Source: Rhizobium leguminosarum
Lineage (GTDB): Bacteria; Pseudomonadota; Alphaproteobacteria; Rhizobiales; Rhizobiaceae
Length of the DNA: 64,000 nt
Assembly (NCBI RefSeq): GCF_001679785.1
Contig: NZ_CP016286.1
Span: 806,001-870,000 of the forward strand
Direction: 5' to 3'
In this document: positions 47,087 through 56,425 of the stretch, in pieces
Position numbering within the stretch: position 1 is the stretch's first letter
Layout of the letters: every line of letters starts with the position of its first letter
The notes under the pieces: model-generated
The model's input: only the letters and a program-made list of their open reading frames with translations
What the model was told of the DNA's origin: nothing
Database searches by the model: none
Made by a program: the position numbers and the translations under genes

Positions 47087-47692
47087 TCAGAGCCGCTTTA
47101 GGCAATAGGAAAAATGCGCGTGTGATTCGACCGTCAGGAACTCGAATTGCCAGCCGTAATCCTTGCAGAATTTGGTAACCGCCTCGACGACGCCGTAGAC
47201 GATCGGCTTGACCGTATTGCCGGTGCAGAAATCATGCCCGGCAATACGCCCCGTCCGCTTCACCTTTTTTTCGCAGAGCAGGAGTTCCTGCCAGGTGAGC
47301 TCGAAGGAATGATCGGTATCGATATAGGCCCAGTCGAGGAAATCGTCCTCGAATTCGGCAAGCTTCTCGAGCGATGTGCCCTGCATCAGGTGCAGCCGGC
47401 CGGCCTCGATCTCGGCCGCGAAATTCGTGTGGATCGAGTCGAGCCCGGAACTGTAGCGATCCATCGACCAGGGATCGATGAGGTAGAGCTGTGCCGGTCG
47501 GTTCTTTTCCAGGATCTCCGCCGTATATTCGCCAAAGGCCGCTCCCACCTCGACGCCGATGCCGCCGTTCGGAATCCGGTAGAGCAGCTCGCCGCGATCC
47601 GGCAGCAGCCGGGCGTTTTCCATATGATGGGCGCTGAGCGGGGTGCGCGGCATGCTCGCCCGGAGCGCCTGCCTTTCTTCACGTGTCTTCAT
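47087..47692 (-). CDS. Class I SAM-dependent methyltransferase (Methyltransf_24-like)
   Basis: The 201-residue protein has a Rossmann-type methyltransferase pattern: NGGIGVEVGAAFGEYTAEILEKNRPAQLYLIDPW (motif I with acidic end), the later DFLDWAYIDTDHSFELTWQELLLCEKKVKRTGRIAGHDF. Such proteins are often tied to polysaccharide or small-molecule methylation. ATG 47692 is chosen with GAGATCAAG upstream; the open frame runs further 5' without support. The substrate is unknown. Confidence 0.85.
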   Translation of the reverse strand: MKTREERQALRASMPRTPLSAHHMENARLLPDRGELLYRIPNGGIGVEVGAAFGEYTAEILEKNRPAQLYLIDPWSMDRYSSGLDSIHTNFAAEIEAGRLHLMQGTSLEKLAEFEDDFLDWAYIDTDHSFELTWQELLLCEKKVKRTGRIAGHDFCTGNTVKPIVYGVVEAVTKFCKDYGWQFEFLTVESHAHFSYCLKRL

Positions 47693-47856
47693 CTTGATCT
47701 CGGGATTGCGGGCGACTGACGGCCCTGATGCGGTTTGACGGGAAGGTAGGAGCAGCCGGCACCGATGACAACCGCATGACAGGAATTTGCTTCTTTCGAA
47801 CAAACCGCTAAGTTCCATCTGTGAACTGACGAAAAAGCCTCGGGAGGAGCGATTTC

Positions 47857-48210
47857 ATGAGACGCATGTGGCCTGAAGAATTCAACGCCATCATCAGCGG
47901 AGCTGAGGAGGTGGTGTTGGAAACACCAGCCGAGGCCGGCGAAGCGCCGCTGCAGCGCAAGGCGCTGAAGGCGCGAATCACCATGCAGGATTACGAGCGG
48001 ATCTGGCCGCTCGCCGAGATGCGCTTCCGGCTTGGCGAAAGAGATGGCAAGGCCATTACGCTGATCACCACCAACCCCCACTATCATCCCTGGCATCCGA
48101 AGGACGGCGGTAGCGTCGATTCCGTGTCGGACAGTGGCCGCCATTACAAGACGGATTATCTCGTCGTGCACTTCCTGCTCGACGACGTCAGGGAAACTTC
48201 GCCAGCCTGA
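47857..48210 (+). CDS. Conserved hypothetical protein
   Basis: The 117-residue protein starts after GGGAGGAG and reads MRRMWPEEFNAIISGAEEVVLETPAEAGEAPLQRKALKARITMQDYERIWPLAEMRFRL, ending KTDYLVVHFLLDDVRETSPA. It is soluble and has natural composition. No domain is recognised. Confidence 0.7.
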   Translation: MRRMWPEEFNAIISGAEEVVLETPAEAGEAPLQRKALKARITMQDYERIWPLAEMRFRLGERDGKAITLITTNPHYHPWHPKDGGSVDSVSDSGRHYKTDYLVVHFLLDDVRETSPA

Positions 48211-48351
48211 TATCTCTGCCCATAGAGCCGGCGCCGGCCGCAAGGCCGGGCTGGCAGCCGGAGTGACGCCGAGTTGATCCCGTCGCTGATGACAACGGCT
48301 GCGATATCGCTAAGTTGAGCGAAGGACAGATTGCTGAAATTGGAGGTTCCC

Positions 48352-48900
48352 GTGACGGGCAATGTGCTGGATATCCCGGTCAAGACTGTGGATGGTCGTC
48401 AAATGACGCTCAACGAATACAAGGGCAGGGTGATTCTGATCGTTAACGTCGCCTCGAAATGCGGGCTAACCCCGCAGTATGACGGGCTGGAAAAGCTCTA
48501 TGGGGAAAAGCGCGAGCGCGGCTTCGTCATCGCCGCCTTTCCCGCAAACGACTTCAAGGGCCAGGAGCCCGGCACCGACGCCGAGATCCTCGATTTCTGC
48601 ACCAGCACCTACGACGTCACCTTCCCGATCTTCTCGAAGATCTCGGTCAAGGGCGAGGCCCAGCACCCGCTTTACCGGCAGCTGACCAAGTCGGGTGTCG
48701 CGACGACGGGTGACGGACCAATGCGCGAACGCCTGAAATCCCATGGCATGACAGGCGGCGATGAGGACGATATCCTCTGGAATTTCGAAAAATTCCTGAT
48801 CGGCCGCGACGGCAAAGTCGTCGCCCGATTCGCGCCCGATGTGACGGCCGACGATTCGCGGCTGGTTTCGGCGGTGGAGAAGGAATTGGCGAAGGCATGA
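48352..48900 (+). CDS. Glutathione peroxidase (Cys type)
   Basis: The 182-residue thioredoxin-fold peroxidase has the active-site segment VNVASKCGLTPQYDGLEKLY with Cys in place of selenocysteine, FPANDFKGQEPGTDAEI with the conserved Gln, and the Trp in ILWNFEKFLIGRDGK. It reduces peroxides using glutathione or thioredoxin. The GTG start at 48352 is preferred because GGAGG lies five bases upstream; the open frame begins at 48331. Confidence 0.95.
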   Translation: MTGNVLDIPVKTVDGRQMTLNEYKGRVILIVNVASKCGLTPQYDGLEKLYGEKRERGFVIAAFPANDFKGQEPGTDAEILDFCTSTYDVTFPIFSKISVKGEAQHPLYRQLTKSGVATTGDGPMRERLKSHGMTGGDEDDILWNFEKFLIGRDGKVVARFAPDVTADDSRLVSAVEKELAKA

Positions 48901-48950
48901 ATTGGAGGGTATGCGCGCGGCAAGGCATGCCCATCACCCCAAACACATGG

Positions 48951-49349
48951 TCACATCTGTGTCAGAGAAAATGAGAAGGCGCATCGGGCGCCGCTCATAA
49001 ACGAAACGCGGTTTTGGAAAAACGAAAACGTATATTCATCGCCGCTTTGACCGCTGTCTTTGAAAGATGCGGGGAATCGGCTGATTGTGCTTAAGACGCC
49101 GCGCTGGCTGGTTTTCTTGATTTCCAGGCTGCAGGCTGAATTGTCCGCATCGACCGAAAAATTAATCGGCAGATCTGACGGCATTCTCAGGAGATAGGTC
49201 CTGGCTTCACGCGCCGGGGTTTCCCCCGAGGTCGTCATCGTCTGGTCCCCGGCAGACAGGAACACCTCTTGCGCCGGCTCTCTGGCAATGCACGGCGGCG
49301 CAGCCACGCCTGCGAGAAGCAGCGTAGAGATGATGGCAACGGTTTTCAT
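48951..49349 (-). CDS. Small secreted protein, unknown function
   Basis: The 132-residue protein has a signal peptide (MKTVAIISTLLLAGVAAPPCIA, likely cleaved near residue 22) and a hydrophilic mature part with two cysteines (NSACSLEIKK, SGARCAFSFSL). GGAG precedes the ATG. No domain is recognised; periplasmic location is predicted. Confidence 0.68.
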   Translation of the reverse strand: MKTVAIISTLLLAGVAAPPCIAREPAQEVFLSAGDQTMTTSGETPAREARTYLLRMPSDLPINFSVDADNSACSLEIKKTSQRGVLSTISRFPASFKDSGQSGDEYTFSFFQNRVSFMSGARCAFSFSLTQM

Positions 49350-49449
49350 GAGGTGTCTCCTGACAAAACACCTTGCGCAGATACTGGCCGGATTAGCGAG
49401 CTAATTCGGAAGCCTAATCTGATGAACAAGCAGCAGGAATGTTTGGAAA

Positions 49450-49525
49450 TGGTGGGCGATGACGGACTCGAACCGCCGACATCCTCGGTGTAAACGAGGC
49501 GCTCTACCAACTGAGCTAATCGCCC
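49450..49525 (-). tRNA. tRNA-Val (anticodon TAC), CCA encoded
   Basis: Minus-strand cloverleaf: acceptor GGGCGAT/ATCGCCC-type pairing, D-arm with AGCTCAGTTGGTAGAGC, anticodon loop with TAC, T-arm GGTTCGAGTCC and encoded CCA. The length is 76 nt. Confidence 0.96.
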
Positions 49526-49929
49526 ATCGCAAACGAAGCCGGATCGGCCTGTCGCGTTGGTGGCCGTGATCTATGCGGATCGCGGCAAAACCGCAAGAGT
49601 GTTTGTGAAGATTTTTTGATTTTTTTGGTGGTGGTCCCGTGTCTGGCAATGCCGCTCAGGCCCGGCGCGGGTGTAAAAAAGTGAGGGGCGGGCGGCGGGC
49701 ATGTCCGTTTCGAAGGCACTGTGTCGGCACCTGAGCATCGCCGCGGAAGACGGAAGTGCCGGCTTTTGTTCGTCTTGCACCCGACCCACCGAAACAATTC
49801 GCGGACTGTCATGGTTTTGTCTCCAAACCTGCTTGACACTAAAAGGCGAACCCCGTAGTTAGCCGCTCATCGAAACGGGCAGCCGTTTTGGAGAGGGTGC
49901 GAAGGCATCCGGACTGCTTGAAATGAATT
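49526..49929. other. Intergenic region between tRNA-Val and tRNA-Asp
   Basis: About 400 bp with divergent tRNA genes on either side. A sigma-70-like promoter for tRNA-Asp lies at 49834-49862. No protein gene is supported. Confidence 0.5.
49834..49862 (+). promoter_or_regulatory. Sigma-70-type promoter of the tRNA-Asp genes
   Basis: TTGACA (49834-49839), 17-bp spacer and TAGTTA (49857-49862), about 68 bp upstream of the first tRNA-Asp. Confidence 0.6.
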
Positions 49930-50006
49930 GCGGGTGTAGCTCAGTTGGTTAGAGTGCCGGCCTGTCACGCCGGAGGTCGCGGGTTCGAGCCCCGTCACTC
50001 GCGCCA
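49930..50006 (+). tRNA. tRNA-Asp (anticodon GTC), first copy, CCA encoded
   Basis: Cloverleaf with acceptor GCGGGTG/CACTCGC, D-arm GTAGCTCAGTTGGTTAGAGT, anticodon loop CTGTCAC (GTC), T-arm GGGTTCGAGCCCC, discriminator G and encoded CCA; 77 nt. Confidence 0.97.
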
Positions 50007-50090
50007 TTTCAAGTCTTGTAAAACGCAAATGCGATTTGTCGTTTGTCCGGTTCTCTTTATCCTCGCGGCCGCAAAATGGCCGATCAATGC

Positions 50091-50167
50091 GCGGGTGTAG
50101 CTCAGTCGGTTAGAGTGCCGGCCTGTCACGCCGGAGGTCGCGGGTTCGAGCCCCGTCACTCGCGCCA
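50091..50167 (+). tRNA. tRNA-Asp (anticodon GTC), second copy, CCA encoded
   Basis: Identical to the first copy except one base in the D-loop (C for T in the TTGGTT segment). It lies 84 bp downstream and is probably cotranscribed. Confidence 0.97.
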
Positions 50168-50410
50168 TTTCTTCCGAAAGCTATGCAGTTTCCAATGGTC
50201 AGGCATGCAGGTTCAAACGGCTTGCACGGATTTGTCGCGACATCGTTGCATCTGCTTGATAATGTCCGCGCGACACGCGTCGAATTGCCTCTGTAAAAGT
50301 CTTGCGCCGGGGCCTCGGCTGCGCTAACCACGGCTTGTTGCAACGCACGTTCGCTTGCCGGGCATTTGCCCAAATGCGCCGCCTGGCGTCACCGGCAAGC
50401 AGGGATGAAC

Positions 50411-50779
50411 ATGATGACTGAACTGCTCAGTTCTTATATTCCGATCGCTATCTTCATTGCTATTGCGCTCGTTATCGGCCTGGCGCTGCTCATTGCGCCG
50501 TTCGCCGTGGCTTTCAAAGCGCCCGATTCGGAAAAGCTCTCGGCTTACGAATGCGGCTTCAACGCTTTCGACGACGCCCGCATGAAGTTCGACATCCGCT
50601 TCTACCTCGTGTCGATCCTCTTCATCATCTTCGACCTCGAAGTCGCCTTCCTCTTCCCCTGGGCCGTCTCCTTCGGCGCCATTGGCTGGTTCGGCTTCTG
50701 GTCCATGATGGTCTTCCTTCTCGTGCTGACCATCGGCTTTATCTATGAATGGAAGAAGGGAGCCCTGGAATGGGAGTAG
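50411..50779 (+). CDS. nuoA: NADH-quinone oxidoreductase subunit A
   Basis: The 122-residue membrane subunit of complex I has three hydrophobic helices and the NuoA signatures [39 protein letters not shown]. The start is ATG 50411 (or the adjacent 50414) after AGGGATGAAC. It opens the nuo operon and overlaps nuoB by a few bases. Confidence 0.98.
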   Translation: MMTELLSSYIPIAIFIAIALVIGLALLIAPFAVAFKAPDSEKLSAYECGFNAFDDARMKFDIRFYLVSILFIIFDLEVAFLFPWAVSFGAIGWFGFWSMMVFLLVLTIGFIYEWKKGALEWE

Positions 50780-51354
50780 CCCCTGTGAGCAATCAGCCGC
50801 TTGTTGCCCAGCAGCCGAAGGGGATTATCGATCCCTCGACCGGCAAGCCGGTCGGCAGCAACGACCCATTTTTCGGCGAGATCAACAATGAGCTTGCCGA
50901 CAAGGGTTTCCTCGTCACCTCGACCGATGATCTGATCAACTGGGCCCGCACGGGCTCGCTGATGTGGATGACCTTCGGTCTTGCCTGCTGCGCCGTCGAA
51001 ATGATGCAGCTGTCCATGCCGCGTTACGACGTCGAGCGCTTCGGTTTTGCGCCGCGCGCTTCGCCGCGCCAGTCCGACGTGATGATCGTCGCCGGCACGC
51101 TGACCAACAAGATGGCGCCGGCGCTGCGCAAGGTCTACGACCAGATGCCCGAGCCGCGCTACGTCATCTCGATGGGCTCCTGCGCCAATGGCGGCGGCTA
51201 TTATCACTATTCCTATTCGGTGGTGCGCGGCTGCGACCGCATCGTGCCGATCGACATCTACGTGCCGGGCTGTCCCCCCACGGCAGAGGCGCTGCTTTAC
51301 GGCGTGCTTCTGCTGCAGAAGAAGATCCGGCGTACCGGCACGATCGAACGCTAA
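50770..51354 (+). CDS. nuoB: NADH-quinone oxidoreductase subunit B
   Basis: The 194-residue peripheral subunit binds cluster N2, which passes electrons to quinone. Ligands are visible in [27 protein letters not shown] and [15 protein letters not shown]. The start at 50770 overlaps the nuoA end and has GGGAG seven bases upstream. Confidence 0.98.
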   Translation: MGVAPVSNQPLVAQQPKGIIDPSTGKPVGSNDPFFGEINNELADKGFLVTSTDDLINWARTGSLMWMTFGLACCAVEMMQLSMPRYDVERFGFAPRASPRQSDVMIVAGTLTNKMAPALRKVYDQMPEPRYVISMGSCANGGGYYHYSYSVVRGCDRIVPIDIYVPGCPPTAEALLYGVLLLQKKIRRTGTIER

Positions 51355-51372
51355 GGGTTAAGGACAAGGCAT

Positions 51373-51975
51373 ATGAGTGAAGCCCTGACTGAGCTTGCGT
51401 CCTACCTTGGCGAAGCGCGCGGCAACCTGATCGCCGCATCGCAGATCAAGTATGGCGAACTGACGCTGACGACGACGGGTGAAAACCTGGTCGCGCTTCT
51501 GACCTTCCTGCGCGACGATGCCAAATGCGGTTTCGTCAACCTGATCGATATTTGCGGAGTCGACTGGCCGCAGCGCGAGCTGCGTTTCGATGTCGTCTAC
51601 CACTTGCTGTCGCCGAAGAAGAACCTGCGCATCCGCATCAAGGTCGCGACCGACGAGGATACGCCGGTTCCGTCGGCCTGCCCCGTCTATCCCGGCGCCG
51701 ACTGGTTCGAGCGCGAGACCTGGGACATGTACGGCGTGCTCTTCACCGGCCATCCGGACCTGCGCCGCATCCTGACCGACTACGGCTTCGAAGGCCACCC
51801 TCTGCGCAAGGACTTCCCGACCACCGGTTTCGTCGAGGTTCGCTACGACGACGCGGCAAAGCGCGTCGTCTACGAGCCGGTCGAGCTGAAGCAGGAATTC
51901 CGCAACTTCGACTTTATGTCGCCTTGGGAAGGCACGGAGTATGTGCTGCCTGGGGATGAAAAGGCGAAGCCATAA
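51373..51975 (+). CDS. nuoC: NADH-quinone oxidoreductase subunit C
   Basis: The 200-residue subunit has the 30-kDa-type pattern [47 protein letters not shown]. It is separate from nuoD, as in other alphaproteobacteria. Its stop is followed at once by the left inverted repeat of the inserted four-helix-bundle cassette. Confidence 0.98.
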   Translation: MSEALTELASYLGEARGNLIAASQIKYGELTLTTTGENLVALLTFLRDDAKCGFVNLIDICGVDWPQRELRFDVVYHLLSPKKNLRIRIKVATDEDTPVPSACPVYPGADWFERETWDMYGVLFTGHPDLRRILTDYGFEGHPLRKDFPTTGFVEVRYDDAAKRVVYEPVELKQEFRNFDFMSPWEGTEYVLPGDEKAKP

Positions 51976-51976
51976 C

Positions 51977-52008
51977 GGCGAATAGTGAGTAGCGAATAGC
52001 GAATAGTT
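51977..52008. repeat. Left inverted repeat of the nuoC-nuoD cassette
   Basis: Begins ggcgaatagtgag and ends agcgaatagcgaatagtt. It starts two bases after the nuoC stop codon. Confidence 0.9.
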
Positions 52009-52026
52009 GGAAGGGGCGGGCAGACG

Positions 52027-52383
52027 ATAAACTCCTACAAGGATCTTAAGGTCTGGCAGATGGCGATCGATCTCGCGGTGGATTGCTATCAACTGACCAG
52101 AAAATTTCCCAGGGAGGAGGTTTACGGTCTGACGGCTCAGATACGCAGGGCGGCGACTTCAATCGCAGCCAATATTGCTGAAGGACACGGACGTGAAGTC
52201 ACGGGAAGTTTCATTCAGTTTCTGCGTATCTCTCAAGGTTCGTTGAAGGAATTGGAAACGGATATGCTCATTTCTCATCGCATCGGCCTGATCGACGAGA
52301 GTGAGTTCAGGCAGATGACCGGAAAGTGCGACGAGATCGGACGAATGATTCGAGCGCTAATACGGAGTCTCCAGGAGAAATGA
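52027..52383 (+). CDS. Four-helix bundle protein (23S rRNA intervening-sequence protein family)
   Basis: The protein reads [27 protein letters not shown]..., [46 protein letters not shown]. The S-I-x-x-N-I-A-E-G-x-G-R motif is the hallmark of the IVP/S23 four-helix-bundle family, also related to the Avd protein of diversity-generating retroelements. The expected initiator Met, before [10 protein letters not shown], is an ATA at 52027 with AAGGGG upstream. An ATG at 52060 would drop the first 11 residues, including the conserved KVWQ. So either ATA is used or the gene is damaged. The protein's molecular role is unknown. Confidence 0.85.
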   Translation: MNSYKDLKVWQMAIDLAVDCYQLTRKFPREEVYGLTAQIRRAATSIAANIAEGHGREVTGSFIQFLRISQGSLKELETDMLISHRIGLIDESEFRQMTGKCDEIGRMIRALIRSLQEK

Positions 52384-52396
52384 TGAGACCGAACGA

Positions 52397-52428
52397 AACT
52401 ATTCGCTATTCGCCATTCGCTATTCGCC
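52397..52428. repeat. Right inverted repeat of the nuoC-nuoD cassette
   Basis: Begins aactattcgctattcgcc and ends cattcgctattcgcc, the near-perfect reverse complement of 51977-52008. It ends 34 bp before nuoD. Confidence 0.9.
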
Positions 52429-52462
52429 TGATTGGCAACGCGTTTGGCATGGAGCACGCAGC

Positions 52463-53653
52463 ATGACCGAACATAACGTCCGCAACTTCAACATCAACTT
52501 CGGACCGCAGCATCCGGCGGCGCACGGCGTTCTTCGTCTTGTCCTGGAGCTTGACGGCGAAATTGTGGAGCGTGTCGATCCGCATATCGGCCTTTTGCAT
52601 CGCGGCACCGAGAAGCTGATCGAGACCAAGACGTATCTTCAGGCCGTGCCCTATTTCGATCGCCTCGACTACGTCGCGCCGATGAACCAGGAGCATGCCT
52701 ATGCGATGGCCGTCGAAAAGCTGCTCGGCATCGAGATCCCGATTCGTGGCCAGCTGATCCGCGTTCTCTATTCGGAAATCGGCCGCATCCTTTCGCACCT
52801 CCTGAACGTCACGACGCAGGCCATGGACGTCGGCGCGCTGACGCCGCCGCTCTGGGGCTTCGAAGAGCGTGAAAAGCTGATGGTGTTCTACGAGCGCGCC
52901 AGCGGCTCACGCATGCATGCCGCTTATATCCGTCCGGGCGGCGTCCACCAGGATCTGCCCGAACAGCTCGTGCAGGATATCGGCGCCTGGTGCGACCCGT
53001 TCCTGAAGGCGCTCGACGACATCGACAACCTGTTGACCGGCAACCGCATCTTCAAGCAGCGCAACGTCGATATCGGCGTCGTCTCGCTGGAGGAATGCTG
53101 GGCTTGGGGCTTTTCCGGCGTCATGGTGCGTGGTTCGGGTGCGGCCTGGGATCTGCGTCGCGCCCAGCCCTATGAATGTTATTCCGATCTCGAATTCGAC
53201 ATCCCGATCGGCAAGAATGGCGACAACTACGACCGTTATCTGATCCGTATGATCGAGATGCGCGAATCGGTCCGCATCATGAAGCAATGCGTCAACCGCC
53301 TGCTCTCGGATGCCAGGACCGGTCCTTTCTCGTCGATCGACGGCAAGGTCGTGCCGCCGAAGCGCGGCGAGATGAAGCGCTCGATGGAAGCGCTGATCCA
53401 CCACTTCAAGCTCTATACCGAAGGCTACCATGTGCCGGCCGGCGAGGTTTACGCCGCCGTCGAGGCGCCGAAGGGCGAATTCGGCGTCTATCTCGTCTCC
53501 GACGGCACCAATAAGCCCTATCGCTGCAAGATCCGCGCCCCCGGTTATGCCCATCTGCAGGCGATGGACTTCATGTGCCGCGGCCATCAGCTTGCCGACG
53601 TCGCGGCCGTCCTCGGCTCGCTCGACATCGTCTTCGGCGAGGTGGATCGCTGA
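52463..53653 (+). CDS. nuoD: NADH-quinone oxidoreductase subunit D
   Basis: The 396-residue 49-kDa-type subunit forms the quinone site with NuoB. Signatures are [41 protein letters not shown] and [27 protein letters not shown]. Complete length. GGAG lies upstream of the ATG. The stop overlaps the start of the next small gene. Confidence 0.98.
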   Translation: MTEHNVRNFNINFGPQHPAAHGVLRLVLELDGEIVERVDPHIGLLHRGTEKLIETKTYLQAVPYFDRLDYVAPMNQEHAYAMAVEKLLGIEIPIRGQLIRVLYSEIGRILSHLLNVTTQAMDVGALTPPLWGFEEREKLMVFYERASGSRMHAAYIRPGGVHQDLPEQLVQDIGAWCDPFLKALDDIDNLLTGNRIFKQRNVDIGVVSLEECWAWGFSGVMVRGSGAAWDLRRAQPYECYSDLEFDIPIGKNGDNYDRYLIRMIEMRESVRIMKQCVNRLLSDARTGPFSSIDGKVVPPKRGEMKRSMEALIHHFKLYTEGYHVPAGEVYAAVEAPKGEFGVYLVSDGTNKPYRCKIRAPGYAHLQAMDFMCRGHQLADVAAVLGSLDIVFGEVDR

Positions 53654-53925
53654 TGCAGCTTATGCCGCTGGCCGTCGTTATCCTTCTTTCGGCGTCCGGG
53701 GTTTCGGCTCAGGAGTCCGATAGCCTCGGCACGCCGCTCGGCCATAAGGAAGAGACGCCGCCGGCGCAGCAATCGTCCATGGGTGAGCTTTTGTCCAAGG
53801 GCTATCAGATTAAGGCTGCCATTCCGAACGGCAGCAAATTCGTAGTGTTTATGCAAAAAGACCAGTCGGCCTATGCCTGCGAAATGCAGTCTTTGACCGC
53901 TTCGCGGTGTGGAACCCTAAACTGA
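53653..53925 (+). CDS. Small secreted protein between nuoD and nuoE
   Basis: The 90-residue protein begins with an apparent signal peptide ([19 protein letters not shown], cleavage likely after VSA). The mature part reads QESDSLGTPLGHKEETPPAQQSSMGELLSKGYQIKAAIPNGSKFVVFMQKDQSAYACEMQSLTASRCGTLN, with two cysteines near the end. It overlaps the nuoD stop (TGATG), indicating coupled translation, and nuoE follows after 16 bp. Its function is unknown; it is not a standard complex I subunit. Confidence 0.8.
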   Translation: MQLMPLAVVILLSASGVSAQESDSLGTPLGHKEETPPAQQSSMGELLSKGYQIKAAIPNGSKFVVFMQKDQSAYACEMQSLTASRCGTLN

Positions 53926-53941
53926 CAAGGCGTGAGAAAGA

Positions 53942-55108
53942 ATGTCCGTTCGTCGATTAGCCGAAGATCAATTCCAGCCTGCCGCATTCGCCTTCAGCGA
54001 TGAGAATGCGGTCTGGGCGGACAAGACGATCCAGAAATACCCCGCCGGCCGCCAGCAATCGGCCGTCATCCCGCTGTTGATGCGGGCGCAGGAGCAGGAC
54101 GGCTGGGTCACGCGCGCGGCGATCGAAAAGATCGCCGACATGCTTGATATGGCCTATATCCGCGTGCTTGAGGTCGCGACCTTCTATACGCAGTTCCAGC
54201 TGCATCCGGTCGGCACCCGCGCCCATGTCCAGGTCTGCGGCACCACGCCCTGCATGCTGCGCGGCTCGGAAGCGCTGATGTCGGTCTGCAAGAGCAAGAT
54301 CCATGCCCATGCCTTCGAGCGCAATGCCGAAGGCACGCTGTCCTGGGAAGAGGTCGAATGTCTCGGGGCCTGCGTCAATGCGCCGATGGTGATGATCGGC
54401 AAGGACACTTATGAGGACCTGACGCCCGCGCGTCTCGAAGAGATCATCGACGTCTTTGCCGCCGGCAATGGCGCCAGCATCAAGCCCGGCACCCAGATCG
54501 ACCGGGTGTTTTCGGCGCCTGAAGGCGGCCTGACCTCGCTGACGACCGAAGAGCCGAAGGCAAGGGCGCGCGCCAAGAAGGCCGATGCCGAAACCGTATC
54601 GGCTCCGGTCGATGCTGCCCCGGTTCCGCCCTCCGAGGCCGCCCGCCCGAAGAGCACCGATGCCGAGACCAATGCGGCGCTGAAGACGCCGGCAACGGCG
54701 CCCAAGGCGGCTGCGAAAAACGCAAAGGCAGCCGAGCAGCAGCCGATATCAGGCACTGCGGCGGCCGAACCGGCGCCGAAAGCTGCCGTCAAGGCCGAGG
54801 CTGCCTCAGCGGCAAAGCCTGCTCTGACCGACAAGAACCGTCCGTCCGGCATCGAAAAGCCCGCCGCACCGGATGATCTGAAGATGATCTCGGGTGTCGG
54901 CCCGAAAATCGAGGCGACGTTGAACGAAATCGGTATCTTCACCTTCGCGCAGGTCGCGGGCTGGAAGAAGGCCGAACGCGAATGGGTCGACGGCTATTTG
55001 AATTTCCGCGGCCGCATCGAGCGCGATGACTGGGTCAAGCAGGCCAAGGCGCTCGCCAAGGGCGGGGAAGCGGAATATATCAAGGTCTTCGGCAAGAAGC
55101 CGCGGTAA
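53942..55108 (+). CDS. nuoE: NADH-quinone oxidoreductase subunit E with long C-terminal extension
   Basis: Residues 1-190 are a normal NuoE thioredoxin-like [2Fe-2S] domain with cysteines in VCGTTPCMLRGS and EVECLGACVNAPM. The 388-residue total is about twice the usual length. The extension is a low-complexity Ala/Pro/Lys linker (about 200-300) followed by a folded helix-hairpin-helix-like segment: DDLKMISGVGPKIEATLNEIGIFTFAQVAGWKKAEREWVDGYLNFRGRIERDDWVKQAKALAKGG. The same segment ends the protein encoded between nuoF and nuoG. Its role in complex I is not known. Confidence 0.97.
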   Translation: MSVRRLAEDQFQPAAFAFSDENAVWADKTIQKYPAGRQQSAVIPLLMRAQEQDGWVTRAAIEKIADMLDMAYIRVLEVATFYTQFQLHPVGTRAHVQVCGTTPCMLRGSEALMSVCKSKIHAHAFERNAEGTLSWEEVECLGACVNAPMVMIGKDTYEDLTPARLEEIIDVFAAGNGASIKPGTQIDRVFSAPEGGLTSLTTEEPKARARAKKADAETVSAPVDAAPVPPSEAARPKSTDAETNAALKTPATAPKAAAKNAKAAEQQPISGTAAAEPAPKAAVKAEAASAAKPALTDKNRPSGIEKPAAPDDLKMISGVGPKIEATLNEIGIFTFAQVAGWKKAEREWVDGYLNFRGRIERDDWVKQAKALAKGGEAEYIKVFGKKPR

Positions 55109-55118
55109 GAGGTGAAGC

Positions 55119-56423
55119 ATGTTACAAGATAAAGACCGCATCTTTACCAACATCTACGGCCTCAAGGACAAGTCCCTGAAGGGCGCGATGAGCCGCGGCC
55201 ACTGGGACGGCACCAAGCAGATCCTCGAAAAGGGCCGTGACTGGATCATCAACGAGATGAAGGCGTCTGGCCTTCGCGGCCGCGGCGGCGCCGGCTTCCC
55301 GACAGGCCTCAAATGGTCCTTCATGCCGAAGGAAAGCGACGGCCGACCGCATTACCTCGTCGTCAACGCCGACGAATCGGAGCCCGGCACCTGCAAGGAC
55401 CGCGACATCATGCGCCACGATCCGCATACGCTGATCGAAGGCTGTGTCATCGCGAGCTTCGCCATGGGCGCCAATGCCGCCTACATTTATGTGCGCGGCG
55501 AATATATCCGCGAGCGTGAGGCGCTGCAGGCGGCGATCGACGAATGCTATGATTATGGCCTGCTCGGCAAGAACAACAAGCTCGGCTGGGACATGGACAT
55601 CTTCGTCCATCACGGCGCCGGCGCCTATATCTGCGGCGAGGAAACCGCGCTGCTTGAAAGCCTCGAAGGCAAGAAGGGCCAGCCGCGTCTGAAGCCGCCG
55701 TTCCCGGCCAATATGGGCCTCTACGGCTGCCCGACGACGGTCAATAACGTCGAATCGATCGCTGTTGCGCCGACGATCCTGCGCCGCGGCGCCGGCTGGT
55801 TCTCGGCCATCGGCCGTCCGAACAATGTCGGCACCAAGCTGTTCATGCTCTCCGGCCACGTCAACAAGCCGTGCACGGTCGAAGAAGAAATGGGCATCAC
55901 CTTCCGCGAACTGGTCGACCGCCATGCCGGCGGCATCCGCGGCGGCTGGGACAACCTGCTTGCCGTCATTCCGGGCGGGGCATCCTGCCCGATCGTTCCG
56001 GCCAAGGACATCATCGATTGCCCGATGGATTTCGACGGCCTGCGCGGCGTCGGCTCTTCCTTCGGTACGGCGGCCGCGATCGTCATGGACAAGTCCACCG
56101 ACGTCATCAAGGCGATCGCCCGTATCTCCGCCTTCTTCAAGCATGAGAGCTGCGGCCAGTGCACGCCCTGCCGCGAAGGCACGGGCTGGATGTGGCGCGT
56201 GATGGAGCGCATGGCCAAGGGCAATGCTCAGAAGCGCGAAATCGACATGCTGTTCCAGGTGACGAAGCAGATCGAAGGCCACACCATCTGCGCGCTCGGC
56301 GACGCCGCCGCATGGCCGGTGCAGGGTCTGATCCGTAACTTCCGTCCCGAGATCGAAAAGCGCATCGACCAGTATACGGCGAGCGCGCTTGATCACGGCG
56401 CGGTTCTGGAGGCGGCTGAATAA
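55119..56423 (+). CDS. nuoF: NADH-quinone oxidoreductase subunit F
   Basis: The 434-residue NADH-binding subunit carries FMN and cluster N3. Signatures are [18 protein letters not shown] (nucleotide loop), [34 protein letters not shown] and the cluster ligands in [16 protein letters not shown]. It lies 10 bp after nuoE. Confidence 0.99.
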   Translation: MLQDKDRIFTNIYGLKDKSLKGAMSRGHWDGTKQILEKGRDWIINEMKASGLRGRGGAGFPTGLKWSFMPKESDGRPHYLVVNADESEPGTCKDRDIMRHDPHTLIEGCVIASFAMGANAAYIYVRGEYIREREALQAAIDECYDYGLLGKNNKLGWDMDIFVHHGAGAYICGEETALLESLEGKKGQPRLKPPFPANMGLYGCPTTVNNVESIAVAPTILRRGAGWFSAIGRPNNVGTKLFMLSGHVNKPCTVEEEMGITFRELVDRHAGGIRGGWDNLLAVIPGGASCPIVPAKDIIDCPMDFDGLRGVGSSFGTAAAIVMDKSTDVIKAIARISAFFKHESCGQCTPCREGTGWMWRVMERMAKGNAQKREIDMLFQVTKQIEGHTICALGDAAAWPVQGLIRNFRPEIEKRIDQYTASALDHGAVLEAAE

Positions 56424-56425
56424 TC

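Larger units (their letters stand above)
51977..52428 (+). mobile_element. Four-helix-bundle (IVP) gene cassette flanked by heptamer-based inverted repeats
   Basis: Left repeat 51977-52008 and right repeat 52397-52428 are inverted copies of about 32 nt with 4 mismatches, each built of GCGAATA-like units. They flank a single gene. The cassette separates nuoC from nuoD, which are normally adjacent. In RNA the two repeats can pair, placing the whole gene in the loop of a long stem. No target duplication is evident. Mobility is inference. Confidence 0.7.

Noticed and set aside
49450..50167. tRNA cluster as an island attachment site
   Set aside because: No integrase, no direct repeat of a tRNA 3' end and only core genes lie next to the tRNAs; the two tRNA-Asp genes are complete tandem copies.
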